Positions 10,361 through 21,164 are shown, counted from the stretch's first letter. The stretch is DNA of 30,455 nucleotides from Isoetes engelmannii (GCA_011763485.2 JAANSK020309263.1:1-30455); one strand, 5' to 3'. Notes: generated from the sequence alone by a model not told the origin. Numbers and translations are program-made.

Positions 10361-10760
10361 CTCTATGCCAAAAGTGGGTCCTAATAGGAAATTTGGGGCT
10401 CTAATTGTATGGAAGCGCAACGCCTAAGGTAACTCCAATGGGTCATGTATTTTGGGCAACTGTTGCACTCTATGTCAAATACAGTTCCCAACAGGCAATT
10501 TGGGGGCTTGGAATTGCATGGGAGTGCAACACCCAAGGGGAGCTTTAATGGGTCAACTGTGCTTTGGTCAACTGTTGCGCTCTTTGCAAAAACGGATCCT
10601 ATCAGGAAATTTGGAGGCTTGGAATTGCATGGGAGCGCAACACCCAAGGGGAACTTTAATGGATCAACTGTACTTTGGTCAACTGTTGCGTTCTTTGTCA
10701 AAAACGGATCCTATCAGGAAAATTTGGGGGCATGGACTTGCATGGGAGCGCAACACCTAA
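10361..10760 (-). repeat. Tandem ~111-bp monomers at the LINE 5' end (3.6 copies)
   Basis: Units begin at 10361, 10468, 10580 and 10691 (lengths 107, 112, 111 and a partial ~70). On the plus strand each reads CTCTWTG, then GGATCCTATCAGGAAATTTG or a variant, then TTGGAATTGCATGGGAGYGC, then a GGTCAACTGT block. The unit nearest ORF1 (10361) is the most diverged. The array sits immediately upstream of the ORF1 start on the element's strand, where rodent L1 elements carry promoter monomers. A promoter role here is inferred from position only. Confidence 0.85.
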
Positions 10761-11522
10761 ACACGCAGGGAAGGATCGATCTTGGCTGGGCAGTTTGGAG
10801 GAAAAGAGGCCGGACTCAGGAATATAGGGACGGGTTGGAGCAAGGCTCTAAGGCATGCAAGCAGGAGCAGGCTGAGACCGGCGGGCTCGGATTGGAGCAG
10901 ATAAGGCTATTGGGTTGGAGGCACTACTCACAACTGAATCGAGCCGCTGGCATAATCTATAAAAACTGTGAGGCAACCAATTGGAACCTTGCAGCAGCCG
11001 ATTGAAACCCTGGTGCCACCAATTGGAAACGCGATAGTAACCCTAGAACAAGCGATTCAGGCCTTGAAGGAAGCTTTATCATTCTTTGCTTATAAGGCTA
11101 GTTGATACTTTTTGAAAATGTAGCATGTCCAGGAGCTAGTCCAGGCATTCTGAAGGATCAAATATCACCTCTGGAAATGAATCATGACATTATGACGAAG
11201 CACCATGTGTGCAAGTATAGACATGTAGATAGACATGGTATACAAAAAGGGCACAAAAAAACCAGAAATTAAAATCACAAAACAAAAGGAAAATAGAGAA
11301 AGGCCACATACTTGATACCATATCATAGTCACACCTCAGATGCCATTCTGAAACAAGGAAAAAGCAAGTCATAAGAAGACTAGAAGAAGAGTAACTTGTA
11401 ATAACAAAAAGGTAAAGATTACAAAAGTTATTCCTGCAGACTAGCTATCATCAGTGTCAAAGAAGCAGACTAAAACACCAACATACCCCAGTTTTACTAC
11501 TCATTTGATATTAATAAAAATG
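10761..11522. other. Spacer or outer LINE 5' region
   Basis: GC-richer up to about 11050, then AT-rich. Around 10974-11035 a short motif, ACCAATTGGAA or GCCGATTGAAA, recurs three times at about 27-bp spacing. I cannot tell whether the LINE 5' end reaches into this stretch. No gene is seen. Confidence 0.4.
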
Positions 11523-11538
11523 TTGAACATTACTTTTT
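11523..11538. repeat. Possible target-site duplication beside the L1 poly(T), left
   Basis: TTGAACATTACTTTTT, in part drawn from the poly(T) run, matches 12942-12957 exactly. See that entry for the conflict with the reading frame. Confidence 0.45.
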
Positions 11539-12049
11539 TTTTTTTTTTTTTTGAAGGACGAAGAACTATATATTCAAGAATAAATCAGAATACATCAAGC
11601 ACTTACTGTTCAATGGTACTAGAAACCTAGAGGAAAATGACCTCCCCTAAGCAAGACCACCCATATACAAGTACTAGATCAGCTTCCCTATACAAGTGTG
11701 AGGCGCTTGATTGCTTGTTCATCAATAGTGTACTCCAAAACAGCTACTACCAATTACCATCAATTCAGCTTGTCATTTTTTTATACCACTTTGAAGCGCT
11801 AAGGCACCTCATCAGAATGAACATCGTCTGCAAAAGTATTATCATGCCATGTGATACTGTGTGGGGAGGAAATAAGATCTGCAGAAATAAAATTTGCAAG
11901 ACTGAAAGAAAGATCCCCAAGTAACAGATTTTTTCCTCAGCCTTTTTCATGGTAACCTTCTTCATGTTAACCTTCTTCCATGGCTCCGTAACATAATGCA
12001 CTACAACACTGTCAAACATACGATACTCGAGAATATCGCTGGGGAGAGA

Positions 12050-13112
12050 GGTGACGACAGATGATTGAACAATAGAAGGAGCAGGAGCTTCAACAGTAGG
12101 AGGAGCAGGAGAAATAATAAGAACTAGGGCCAAAGAACGTGCAAAAGATGAAACTGCACAAGAGGACTAGATGGCACTGCAAGAGTGGAAGAGCTAGATG
12201 ACACTGCAGGAGTGAATGGGTGACAAGAAACAAAGGAAGAATCAACACCAGAGGTCATAGGGACAGAAGGAGGACTCTTTCCACCAAGGACTCGTCGGAA
12301 GGGAAAAAATGCTTCATCACTAGGAAATAATCGAGCCAATTCAGGACCATTCAAAAGTCTGAGGTCCACTTTTTTATATCACAGACCACTCTTAATGATA
12401 ACAAACTCAGGCAAAGGAGTTCCCACAGACATGGACACACAAATTCTGGGGCCTTTTATAAGAAGTGATATGAACACCAAGGCTATTAGCAATAGATATC
12501 AAGAACTGGTGGGCCATGAGATCTGGAGAAAGATTAGGCAAAGAAAATCAACATGGCATCTTAACAGCAGTGACCATATCATGAGTGAAACCAAGAGAAT
12601 AGTACTGGTACATGAGATAACCACCACCAAGAGGATCAAAGCCTCTAGGTACCAAAGTGTATATCGCATCATTGTTCTCAAGCATAATCAAAACAAAATC
12701 TTGTGCCAGCAACTTGATGGATTGGAAGCCAGGCAGTTGGAGACGACGTACGTAGAAGGCGGGCCAACCAACCTCGAAAACGTGGAAAATCTAAATAACC
12801 TCCAGTGCAATGATCAAGAACAATACATGATGATAAATTTTTTGCACACCTGATATGAGCAGAATGATCCACTTCTACACAAGAAACTCCAGAAGCTTGA
12901 ACTACATCTCGACAATCAAATTGATAAAACACATCATCAGCTTGAACATTACTTTTTGAAATAGTTTCAGTAAACAAATCAACAAAGATCAGTTTATGTT
13001 TGGAAAAAATGATCACCAAAACATCCTGCTGAGTGTGGCTATGGTGTAGGCTGGAAGATGAACAAGGACACGAAATCAATTGGCTTTGTCGTTCCCAATT
13101 TGTTGGTGCCAT
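12050..13112 (-). pseudogene. L1 ORF1-like protein with probable DUF4283 region (decayed)
   Basis: A frame opens at ATG 13110-13112 (MAPTNWERQSQ). It continues through a hydrophobic/charged segment to about 12760. After a frame change it reads GGGYLMYQYYSLGFTHDMVT, then a short gap and FSLPNLSPDLMAHQFLISIA over about 12500-12600. The pattern of an aromatic-rich strand, a 'FSLPNLS' segment and an 'I..SLGV' ending resembles the DUF4283 domain found in plant L1 ORF1 proteins. Further on is a Ser/Pro-rich tail (12120-12369). The match is by eye. At least two in-frame stops and one or more frameshifts interrupt it. Confidence 0.5.
12942..12957. repeat. Possible target-site duplication of the L1 remnant, right
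   Basis: Exact 16-bp match to 11523-11538. In the element's orientation the duplication begins AAAAAGTAATG, which fits a TPRT cleavage site. Against this, the ORF1-like frame runs straight through it, so it may be chance or a later rearrangement. Confidence 0.4.
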
Positions 13113-13244
13113 TGAATCACAAAAACGATATAATAAAGCACTCAGAACCAGGACAACCTCAATCAAACGCAAGAAAAATTACTCCGTCTCGGCTATACGA
13201 TGGACGCAATTTGCAGAACCGCCATCCCCATCAAAGCGGCAAAC

Positions 13245-13329
13245 CTCAATTCGTTTTTTTCCCTCTTCTTTTTCTGTTTTGGAGAAAACAAAAAGGTTTT
13301 AGGTTTTCTCAATTCGTTTTTTTCCCTCC
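13245..13329. repeat. 63-bp spaced direct repeat, pyrimidine-rich
   Basis: CTCAATTCGTTTTTTTCCCT at 13245 recurs at 13308. The segment between is T-rich on the plus strand. It lies in what would be the 5' leader of the L1 ORF1. Confidence 0.7.
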
Positions 13330-13399
13330 CTTTTTTTTTTCTTTCCTTAATTTTCCTATTGTTTAATGACTAAGCCTTGAATGCCCGGCAATGATTCAG

Positions 13400-13970
13400 T
13401 CAAGTGTCTGTAGCACATATGTTTTTAAAGCATTTATTGAATAATATAAGATATAGGTGTAGTTGTCCATTCACTTTGTATAACCAAACATAAACCTATG
13501 CACAACTAGACACTAATAGTAAGGCAGGCTTGGGCCATTAGGTGGTTTCATTTTTTTGGCAAGATAACAATGTTGGAAATGGGCCAATGCATGGCAGGCT
13601 GAAATTGATAAATGCATTATGTTATTAAAGGTTCATGATCATTGGAATCTTAATATGAAGTGTAAATGGTGTATGATAATGTAAGGTTTCTATTGTATCA
13701 TTTTTTGAGAGAGAATGTATTACCTATAATGGTTAGAAGCACTAGAATACGTTGTAACTATTCAAGTAATTATTTTCTTCACAAATGCTTCAAGGAATGA
13801 TGCAATTTAGGTCAAATATTAATTTTCTTTGTTGTTTACTAGAAATGACAGAAAGCATATGTATGGTGTAAACTACTTTGTGGGGAGAGGGGGTATTGAG
13901 TGAACAAACATTAATAAGAGGCACAATTATGTGAATTGCATGCCACGATCAGTATGTAATAGTGCGTTGA
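13400..13970. other. AT-rich spacer, nothing recognised
   Basis: No coding potential, tandem repeat or element end was noticed in this stretch. Confidence 0.5.
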
Positions 13971-13971
13971 T

Positions 13972-13992
13972 GTATAATTTGATACTATAAGA
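13972..13992. repeat. 21-bp direct repeat, left of the CACTA-like candidate
   Basis: Contains TTTGATACTATAAGA and matches 15384-15404 at 20 of 21 positions. A third, slightly changed copy begins at 15543. Confidence 0.75.
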
Positions 13993-15383
13993 TGACACAA
14001 GCCTCTTTACAACACTTGACACAAATGTGTAACAAAATTGGCCTCAAAACATTAGACCTAACGACTTATAATTGACACAAAGCTATTGATATTTTTGACT
14101 CGAAAATGTCATAAACTTTATACAATACACAACACAATCAGTATTACAAATGCTAACATAAAAATACCAAAATTCTTTTGTTCAGACACTATTGAATCAA
14201 AGAATCCAGTGCAAGTAAAAATGCAAAGACAGGAATAAAATCTCAGCAGATAAGCAGAGACCCGTTGAGTGAAGCAACCTGCCTAAGCATAGGAGCGCAC
14301 ATCTAAATACTCCTCAAAGATCAATTGCCTCTTATGAGGGGCAAGTGAAGAACAATGATATGACTTAGCAATGTAACCTTGAGCTTCTTGGAGAACATGA
14401 TTATCTGTCACATTCAAACCTTTGAAGATTACCAGTCTGCGTCTTTTTCAGATAGTCCAGAGCAACCATCTTACATCGAGATGAAAAGCCTGCACAAACC
14501 GTTTAACAAAGTGACATTAAAGTCGACACAACTATAATCAGGGTTGCTCTTTAGACCAAATTTTTGTAAGCATAATTTATAAGGTCGGGCGAATCACAGA
14601 TTTACAGGATTAGTTATGATGGCGAATGTTTTCTTTTCTATATATGAATAGTTTTCATAGAAAACTAGGCAAATCATGGCCAAGGTTATTAGCCAAGATT
14701 TAAGTGTTTTTTTCTTTCCAAGTGCAATTTATATAAAGATATTTTGTTCCCTCATAGCTTGTCAAGTGCAAAAATGAATTACAACTATAGTTTATGCAAT
14801 ACCACAATTTAACCTTTTCAAATGAGAATGTTTGTCCTTGTAGATAAAACCTATCTATTAAAAAAGGAAGGTATGTAAGAAAATGCAAACCAAAGTGGTC
14901 AAGAACAAATCCTCTCCAATTCTTCCTTAGAAGTCTAAATTGCATTACAATAGTCACAAAAAATAGCACTTAAAATTACCATATGTACATGGTGAGTAGA
15001 TTAGGTTAAGTAACCTAGAGTATTAAGCGGTTCCTTGAGAATCTTCTAGAAGGAGGATAGAATATAAGGTGAATCCATGATTGCCACTTAGTGGATGTGA
15101 CAAATTTTCAAGTGGAGTGAGATTTGTTTGTACAAAGTTGGCTAATTTTATTTTTTTCCATCTAAAATGGACCCTACTAAAGCATAGTCTGTAATTTTTT
15201 AATTCCTTGGAAAAACAGCATTTTGGCGAAGTTTCGTCCTTAAAGGCTACCCTAACTACAATGACGCAAGTTTTTATGCAATCGAATAAATTTGTGTCAC
15301 TTTCGAGCTTCTGACACACATTTGACAAACCTTAAAAGGTGGTGACACAAGGCTTGACGCAGAATCCCTATCCTCTTGTAGTG
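13983..15383. mobile_element. Candidate non-autonomous CACTA-like DNA transposon (~1.4 kb)
   Basis: The right end reads CCTCTTGTAGTG, so the inward complement is CACTACAAGAGG, the canonical CACTA terminus. The left end would be TACTATAAGA at 13983, a two-mismatch match to CACTACAAGA. Subterminal TGACACAA-type motifs cluster at both ends: 13993, 14017 and 14073 on the left; 15312, 15343, the inverted 15293-15300 and TGACGC variants on the right. Such subterminal repeats are typical of CACTA elements. No transposase is present. A 3-bp target duplication is not clear, and the 21-bp repeat flanking the region complicates the left boundary. Confidence 0.45.
14285..14475 (-). pseudogene. Short coding remnant inside the CACTA-like candidate
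   Basis: The minus strand reads DVRWLLWTI, a stop, KRRRLVIFKGLNVTDNHVLQ and on to a stop near 14288. The 'LLWTI-(W)K-R-VIF-G' pattern is reminiscent of the C-terminal zinc-binding region of plant L1 reverse transcriptases (LLWTIWKERN...F.G). The match is short and by eye. It could be a captured fragment of another element or chance. Confidence 0.25.
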
Positions 15384-15441
15384 GTATATTTTGATACTAT
15401 AAGACCATAGCATATATTACTAGAAGATAATATTTATATGC
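15384..15441. repeat. ~58-bp direct repeat, copy 1
   Basis: GTATATTTTGATACTATAAG followed by ACCATAGCATATATTACTAG. It starts at the base after the CACTA-like right end and recurs at 15543-15600. Confidence 0.8.
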
Positions 15442-15542
15442 CTTATACGTATATATCTACGTATATATATTATAATATAATTACAGATAAAGTAATGTAT
15501 TTACTTAATTGTTCATGGACATATTTTGTTAGTAAACCGTGG

Positions 15543-15600
15543 TGTATATTTTGATACTTAAGACCATGGCATATATTACTAGAAGAAAATATTTTTATGC
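15543..15600. repeat. ~58-bp direct repeat, copy 2
   Basis: Same sequence as 15384-15441 with a few substitutions, 159 bp downstream. The two suggest a tandem duplication that predates or accompanies the neighbouring insertion. Confidence 0.8.
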
Positions 15601-15657
15601 TTTCTATGTATGATCATTTGGGCATTCTGGGGTTTGGACATATAGAAAAGACATAGG

Positions 15658-16089
15658 GGGCCCCTTTCACACTTGCCTTTTTGTGTGTATTTCGAACCCG
15701 ACAGCACCATCTTTGGTATGTATTTGCCGCCTAAGTCTATTCATACATCAGTTGTATTTGTGGTTTGGGTGTATATTCACACGGAGGATGACTCCGGGCA
15801 ACGAGAGCTGTTGGATAGATATATTCACGGCTTATGCCTTGATTTGGACCGTAGATAGCGATCCTCGTTTTTACTATAAGGTTGAGGTATTGTACTCAGT
15901 GATGTTGATTTCATACATGTGTTATAAACGAGGTGTTTTAGGGGGGCATAAAAAGAACTCTCGCTACCCTACGTCGTCAACCCCCATGTAAATATACACC
16001 CAAACCAAAGGGGGTTTTAAGAAGAATTTAAGTTAGAATTGTTGCGTGTAGTGGTTTATATTATATAAAAAAAAAAAATTGGGCCCCTT
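15658..16089 (+). mobile_element. Candidate poly(A) retroposon with 9-bp flanking repeat
   Basis: GGGCCCCTT occurs at 15658-15666 and again at 16081-16089. The second copy follows 12 A residues (16067-16078) and TT. The enclosed ~414 bp has no recognised domain. Inside, 15761-15777 and 15991-16007 form a perfect 17-bp inverted repeat (TGGTTTGGGTGTATATT). The flanking repeat is short and self-complementary in part, so chance is possible. Confidence 0.35.
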
Positions 16090-16096
16090 CGGGGCC
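16082..16096. repeat. Perfect GC hairpin GGCCCC-TTC-GGGGCC
   Basis: A 6-bp perfect stem with a 3-base loop, next to an A run in otherwise AT-rich DNA. It follows the A-rich end of the candidate retroposon. On its own it does not prove a terminator. Confidence 0.6.
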
Positions 16097-16427
16097 TCAC
16101 AAAGAAAACACGAAGATTAAAGATTTGAAGCCATCATATCCTTAAACAAAATATCCTTGGAACACAATAATGAAAATGCTCAAAAGAGGCCATTGGTTCA
16201 ATAGCAACAATACTTATATTTGCATCTATAATTGTAACATGTATTGGGCTACGATGATAGCCATTGGACGATATAGAGGCAAACAGATTCTGAGGAAAGT
16301 ACAAACTCCATTGCAAAGACTACATGGAACGCTCAAGTTGCGACCAAACAAGAATATGCTTTTTATGAAATTCTTGAACATAGCAAAATTGGTTTCCTAT
16401 AAGTGAATCTGTGTATATTCTCAATTC

Positions 16428-16513
16428 TGCACATGCACACACATGCACAGTGTTCATGCACAAACACACATGCACATGCACATGCACATGCATATACATG
16501 CACAAACACATGT
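16428..16513. repeat. CATGCA/ACACAC microsatellite
   Basis: A run of degenerate CATGCACA and pure (CATGCA) units, the cleanest part at 16471-16492. It explains the short low-complexity frames here. Confidence 0.9.
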
Positions 16514-16519
16514 AGATAA

Positions 16520-18148
16520 AGACAACAACCCCCGGATTGTTATAGGTAACAAAAATCAACGGCCCATAAAGTGTGCACTTTAGAAATACTAATTAATACA
16601 CCTCAACGAATACAACAACAAAATCATAGAAAAAGTAGCAATAAGGTAGGCTTGGGCAGGGGGTGGAGTAGAAGTAGAAGAAGAAGAGAAAGAAGAGTTG
16701 TGGGGTGCACTTGAGGGAAACTAGCAAGAAAGGATGTTTTGTTAAAAAATAATGAAGAGTTGGGTTATTTTAGAACCATTGATCGACTTGTTAATGATTC
16801 ATAGTCGCCTAAACAACATGTATTAATCAGATAGTTTAAATGTGTTATTTTTGTATGAAGTGGTATATATTGTAAGAGCGTATAATTGTATGCAACACTG
16901 CAAAAGTCTATTCTCCTTGCTTGTGTATGTATTTTAAAGATTGCATAAGGAAATGGTGTCAAACTTCAAAGTTTTGTTCGTTACGAACAGACAAATGCAA
17001 ACCAATCTTAAATATCAATGTTGAAGAAAAAGCAGAACATACTCCAGCATAAATGACCAAACTTCTGGAAAAGGTTTATGATTTGTAGTACTTCTGCTGT
17101 AGCGAAGAAGATGAGACAGTTGTGAGAATGGAGTAAAAGGTACTTGGACCAACAGGGCATCCTTGGAATTTTATTCATAGTATCTTATTTGTGGGAAGAT
17201 GGTGTGCTGTTTTCACTTAGTACTTGTAGGGAAAAGGGATCACGACCCCTATATTACCACGAGCAGGAGAAGAGAGAGGATTTTTGGGGGTGCTCTCTTG
17301 GGCTGGCTCCTTGCTGAAAAACCTTTCTTCCAGTACATATTTCGGTTTGAGCTTCATATCTGGAAGGCAGATGTTCCTTGGATGAAGTGAAGTATGGCCT
17401 GATGAAATATATTATTGAAAGGCCAAGCAACTTTATGAGCTCTATCAAGCTTCTTTCTATTTAGGTTATAGAAGACTTAAATTTCAATGTACGGCAAGTT
17501 TCAATTAAATTATCTAACTACCACTAGAGTTCTCCATGGAGCTAGATGTTACGAGGCATATGCTTCTGTTAAGTTGATAAGTGCTCTGGAGTAGTGCTTG
17601 CAAAGAAGAGGGTTTAGACGCTCATTTGCGGCATCCCCCTGTAGTAGCAGGTACGAAAGGAGTGCACGGGTCTACTATGGGAGGTGGGTTATGGCCATCC
17701 CTCCAACCTTTGAAAAAAAAAAGTTATATTAACCAAAATGCTCAATATCATACAATTATCATCCGTAGAAAAAAACTTGAATCTCAATGGATTGGACACT
17801 TTGCACCCTAAAAGAATAGAGGAGAATGCCACTTCGAATATGCTAAGAGTTTTTATTGAGATAAAGAATGCATTCAAATTTTCTAGATATTCCACAAAGA
17901 TACCAAACGACCTTATAAAATCCATTATAGATGAATTACTAGTAAACGGGTGCCCGGCGTTGACGCGCAAATGTAGGGTGTGTATTTATATGGGCCTCTA
18001 TATACTAGTAATATTGTAGACTTTGGGACTCTTATGGGATTTTGCTATAGATGGTCCTCTCTCTCTGATCCATATGCGTTGATAGGTGTTGGTAGTGGTA
18101 TAATTTGGAACTCTATAGGGGGATGTTCTGTATTCATCAATACCGAGG
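16520..18148. other. Spacer, no supported gene
   Basis: Frames of 60-93 codons exist but have no recognised domain. 17581-17722 is somewhat GC-richer and ends in ten A residues (17713-17722), which could be an old retroposed fragment, but no target duplication was found. Confidence 0.4.
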
Positions 18149-18190
18149 AACATTTCATTGCCTAAATGTAACATTTCATTGCCTAAACGT
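18149..18190. repeat. 21-bp tandem duplication
   Basis: AACATTTCATTGCCTAAAYG followed by T, twice in a row, with one difference between the units. Confidence 0.9.
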
Positions 18191-19456
18191 AATATGACAA
18201 CTTTTTTTATATGACAAAATTTTGAATTTTCTGTAGATTTTAAGTTGGTTAACAGAAATATCACGTTGTTATAAACTTGGATAGTAGCTACTGTTTAAAT
18301 AACGTTTGGCTTGTATGCATTTCAAAGCCCTGTTATTCAAAGTTGATGTTGCATTTATGCAGTTGCTTCTTTAGCATATGCATATTGATGATTGGTTGGT
18401 GCAACTGAACAATAGCCATGAGCAATAGCTAGTACAATGTGTTGGGCTTCATGCCACTTTCTGTTTGTGCTGGTCCATTTGCAGCGAGGGCTATGCTGCT
18501 GGATTCTAGAGAGAAAGGAGCCTGAATAGCCTCTTGTTTCTATTCTGTTATCTTTATGCAGTCTTACGAATAGTGTTCTTTCTTCTGTTTCATCGTCATG
18601 TCAAAATGCTTGTAATTTCGAATGAATAATAGTCTTGTAAATATGTGATGTAATAAACTAAATAAAGTTTTGAACCATGTGTTCGATTTGCACCATTGGA
18701 ACTTGTATTTTGATTTCTGTTGAAAACTTTTATGGCCGTCAATCCGGCACAATATAGGGAGACTTAGATCGGCGGCTCTAGTAAGAAGGTGGAATGAAAC
18801 CATAAAGATAGATATAAAAAAACCCATGCGCACATGAGAATGATACTCTACCAATTATCTCAAAAACGTATAACACTTGTAGCCATGTCATGGATAGATA
18901 TGCTAGAATCACGCAAAATTCATATTAACGATTAACGCCAGTTGCGACCGAAAGGATCACACAACATGAATTTGAATTACACCCAAACAAACAACTCGGT
19001 ACCATATGTCATACTATCCACTGAATTGCAAAGAAAGATGCTCTAACCCTTAGCCTAATGTGTGGGATTACACAGATTCAAAATTTCAATTAAAAGGAAG
19101 CTACATTCAGCAAGAGGATTTGAATGGAAGAGAAATCTACCTTGTCCCAATTCCTACAACTCAGACTCCTAAAGATCACATAACTCTATCTATCAGCAAG
19201 AAGGCTGCATGATCTGACCCTTGTACGCAAGCCCACTACTTGATTACCTTGTGATCCTGCACTATTTTGGATCGTTAAATCTCATGCAATAAAGCCAACA
19301 ACATCGACCTTGCATTTAGATTCAATGATCTATTCTGCAATCTTGGAGTTTAGTAAGAATACAATTTTGAAATACACAAAATCTGTGACGTAAGAGTCAA
19401 AATTAGTAATGCTACATAGGCTTGATAGATGGTATATTTTTAATACCTCGAAACAA
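18191..19456. other. AT-rich spacer, nothing recognised
   Basis: No coding, RNA or mobile-element signal was noticed. Confidence 0.5.
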
Positions 19457-19508
19457 TCTTTTAAGTCACAAATAGACATATGTCTTTTAAGTCACAAATA
19501 GACATATG
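19457..19508. repeat. Perfect 26-bp tandem duplication
   Basis: Two identical units beginning TCTTTTAAGTCACAAATAGA. Perfect identity suggests a recent replication slip. Confidence 0.9.
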
Positions 19509-20171
19509 TCTATATGCTAATAATAAGAAGGTAGAAGGCGTACACTTCTCCAAAAACATGAGAAATTGAGAGACTTGAACCCCATCTTCCACAATTTGGC
19601 TACACCAAATGGTAGGCACGACAAGAGTTATGGACTCAAAATGAGCAGAAAAATTGTGATGTCCCTAAACTTTGTTTAGCTAAAACATAGTTAGTCTCGT
19701 GTAGCTTCTTGTAACAACTTATGAAGGAATTACAAAGCCTCCTATGGAAGATACCAATTGCAAAGATAATTCTAGAGCAAATCTTGTAATCTACCTGCAC
19801 AATTCTACTTGCATGCATTCAAGAACAATGGTAAAGAGAAACACATTTCCTTGTGGCATGTATCTATAAAACAAAGATCACTTCACGCAATTAGTACATG
19901 CATATGAGGAATAGACTATATTGTAAGAACCATTGACTGACAAACAAAAGGATAGTTTAGCTTTGCCTGAACTTCCCCACAAATTTTTAATAAATCTTAT
20001 GGACATTGATTGAGAGCCATATGAGAAACAAAGAAATGTGATCAGCTATGGAACAGGAAATCGAGGGCTCAAAAACAACAAATAGTGCTTGAAATGGAAA
20101 AAGATGCAAGAAGAAAGCTGTTTAGTTCAGAAAGGTCTTAACCCAAAGTCTTTTCCATTTACAGCATTCAA

Positions 20172-21018
20172 TCAGTTCCTCTCCATCTCTGAGAGACCTT
20201 CCAAACTACATTTTTTGTGATTCATGATGGTTTCAAACTCACTGGAGAACCACATCTAACATGAACCCATCATCAAGATATATGCAAAAAAAAGAAGAAA
20301 GAAACATACCAAACACCTTGCTCAGAACCTTGTTGCGATAGAGGAAGATCTGATATAACATTTGCAAGTAAATAGATTAGAATATGAACGCCCATTCTAA
20401 TCTGAAAACTAGAGGCCCTCACAACCCATATTGAATGGCCCCATCAATGCCATTTAAGTATGTAGCAAATTCATTCACACATAGCAAAGATATTCAATAT
20501 ACAATTCAGTTGAAGCTTGATTTTCCAAACAGAACACCCACCCCAGCTTACCACGTTTATGCTCAATCTCTTTTATGCTTACCAAGTTTCTAAATTCAAA
20601 AGAAACGCCAATTACCTTGTTTCAGACTTAGCTGCTTGCTCCTTGGTGCAGTTTTGAGAGAAAACGTGTTGCTTCTGTTTCGTATGGATAAGAGAACATG
20701 CCTCTTTACTTGCTTAGGTATCAAAATAGAGTCAGTTACACTATCTTTCGATACTTTGTTTCGTTTTAACCCATGTTTAGTATCATGATCAGTTCCGCCA
20801 AAGGAATGCAAGAAAACGCAGTGCAAATCTTCAATATCCTTACCTGCAATAGAGGAACCTCGAGTCCTGCATTCAGGGGATTCATTGGGTAGCTCTGTTT
20901 CCAAAGCCTGATGCTTGCTTGCTGCCGTTGCCGCTTGCTTGTTTACTGCTAATTTGCCAAAATGCTGACCAAGGAAATCTATTGCTTGTATGGTGCCGTT
21001 TGATTCATGCCCTATTAT
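20172..21018 (-). CDS. Unidentified spliced gene, three linked exons, 5' end unresolved
   Basis: Minus strand. Exon A runs from 21011 (or 21018, depending on the AG used) to 20616 and ends ACAAG|GTAATT. Exon B is 20349-20310 (40 nt), with acceptor TATATCAG and donor TTTG|GTATGT. Exon C is 20241-20172, with acceptor TCTCCAG and a TGA stop at 20172-20174. Phases agree across both introns. The protein contains IQAIDFLGQHFGKLAVNKQA, an Ala-rich helix, then a basic Ser/Lys-rich middle part (KRHVLLSIRNRSNTFSLK), and ends KCSLEGLSEMERN. I do not recognise the family. No ATG in frame lies in exon A. A short first exon (ATG at 21183-21185, donor GTAACT at 21164) is possible. The internal TTGCAG|GTAAGG at about 20851 could be an alternative donor. 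Confidence 0.5.
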
Positions 21019-21164
21019 CTACTTATCTACAAACCCGTACGTAATCAAACCACATCTTCAAAACCTATCAATCATAGCGAACCATTTCACAGGGGAGTGC
21101 CGTTTCAAAGAAAACATTTGAGGGAAAAAAGAACGGCTTAAACCGGAAAGCACGAAATAGTTAC

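Larger units (their letters stand above)
5411..10760 (-). mobile_element. Non-L1-type LINE, nearly complete but decayed (~5.3 kb)
   Basis: On the minus strand, 5' to 3': tandem monomers (10361-10760), an ORF1-like region with coiled coil and an RRM-like/C-terminal segment (10251 to ~8750), an AP-type endonuclease (8676 to ~7850), a reverse transcriptase (~7050 to 6070), a C-terminal region ending at 5569, a ~158-bp 3' UTR and a pentanucleotide tail. The palm sequence FVDFAKAFDTVPR and GVRQGCPLSPTLFGLYID differ from plant L1 (which usually has a KxDxxKAYDRVxW form) and resemble RTE, CR1 or I-like LINEs; the exact clade is not settled. The copy has several in-frame stops, at least three frameshifts, an internal tandem duplication and a lost catalytic segment, so it cannot move by itself. 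Confidence 0.9.
11534..13112 (-). mobile_element. L1-type retroelement remnant with poly(A), minus strand
   Basis: On the minus strand the element ends in 19 A residues (T run at 11534-11552) preceded by a TATATAGTTC-type AT-rich end usual for plant L1 copies. Upstream lies an ORF1-like region (about 12050-13112) with several frame breaks. No reverse transcriptase is present between ORF1 and the tail, so the copy is internally deleted or a non-autonomous derivative. The 5' boundary is uncertain: either about 12941, from the 16-bp direct repeat, or beyond 13112, from a reading frame and leader that look continuous. Confidence 0.65.

Noticed and set aside
16428-16513. CRISPR-like or satellite array
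   Set aside because: It is a simple CATGCA/ACACAC microsatellite without spacers.
17199-17390. 63-codon frame with an exon-like ending
   Set aside because: No splice partner or family resemblance could be shown.
17581-17722. Possible tRNA-derived SINE ending in ten A residues
   Set aside because: A- and B-box matches are poor, their spacing is too short and no target duplication was found.
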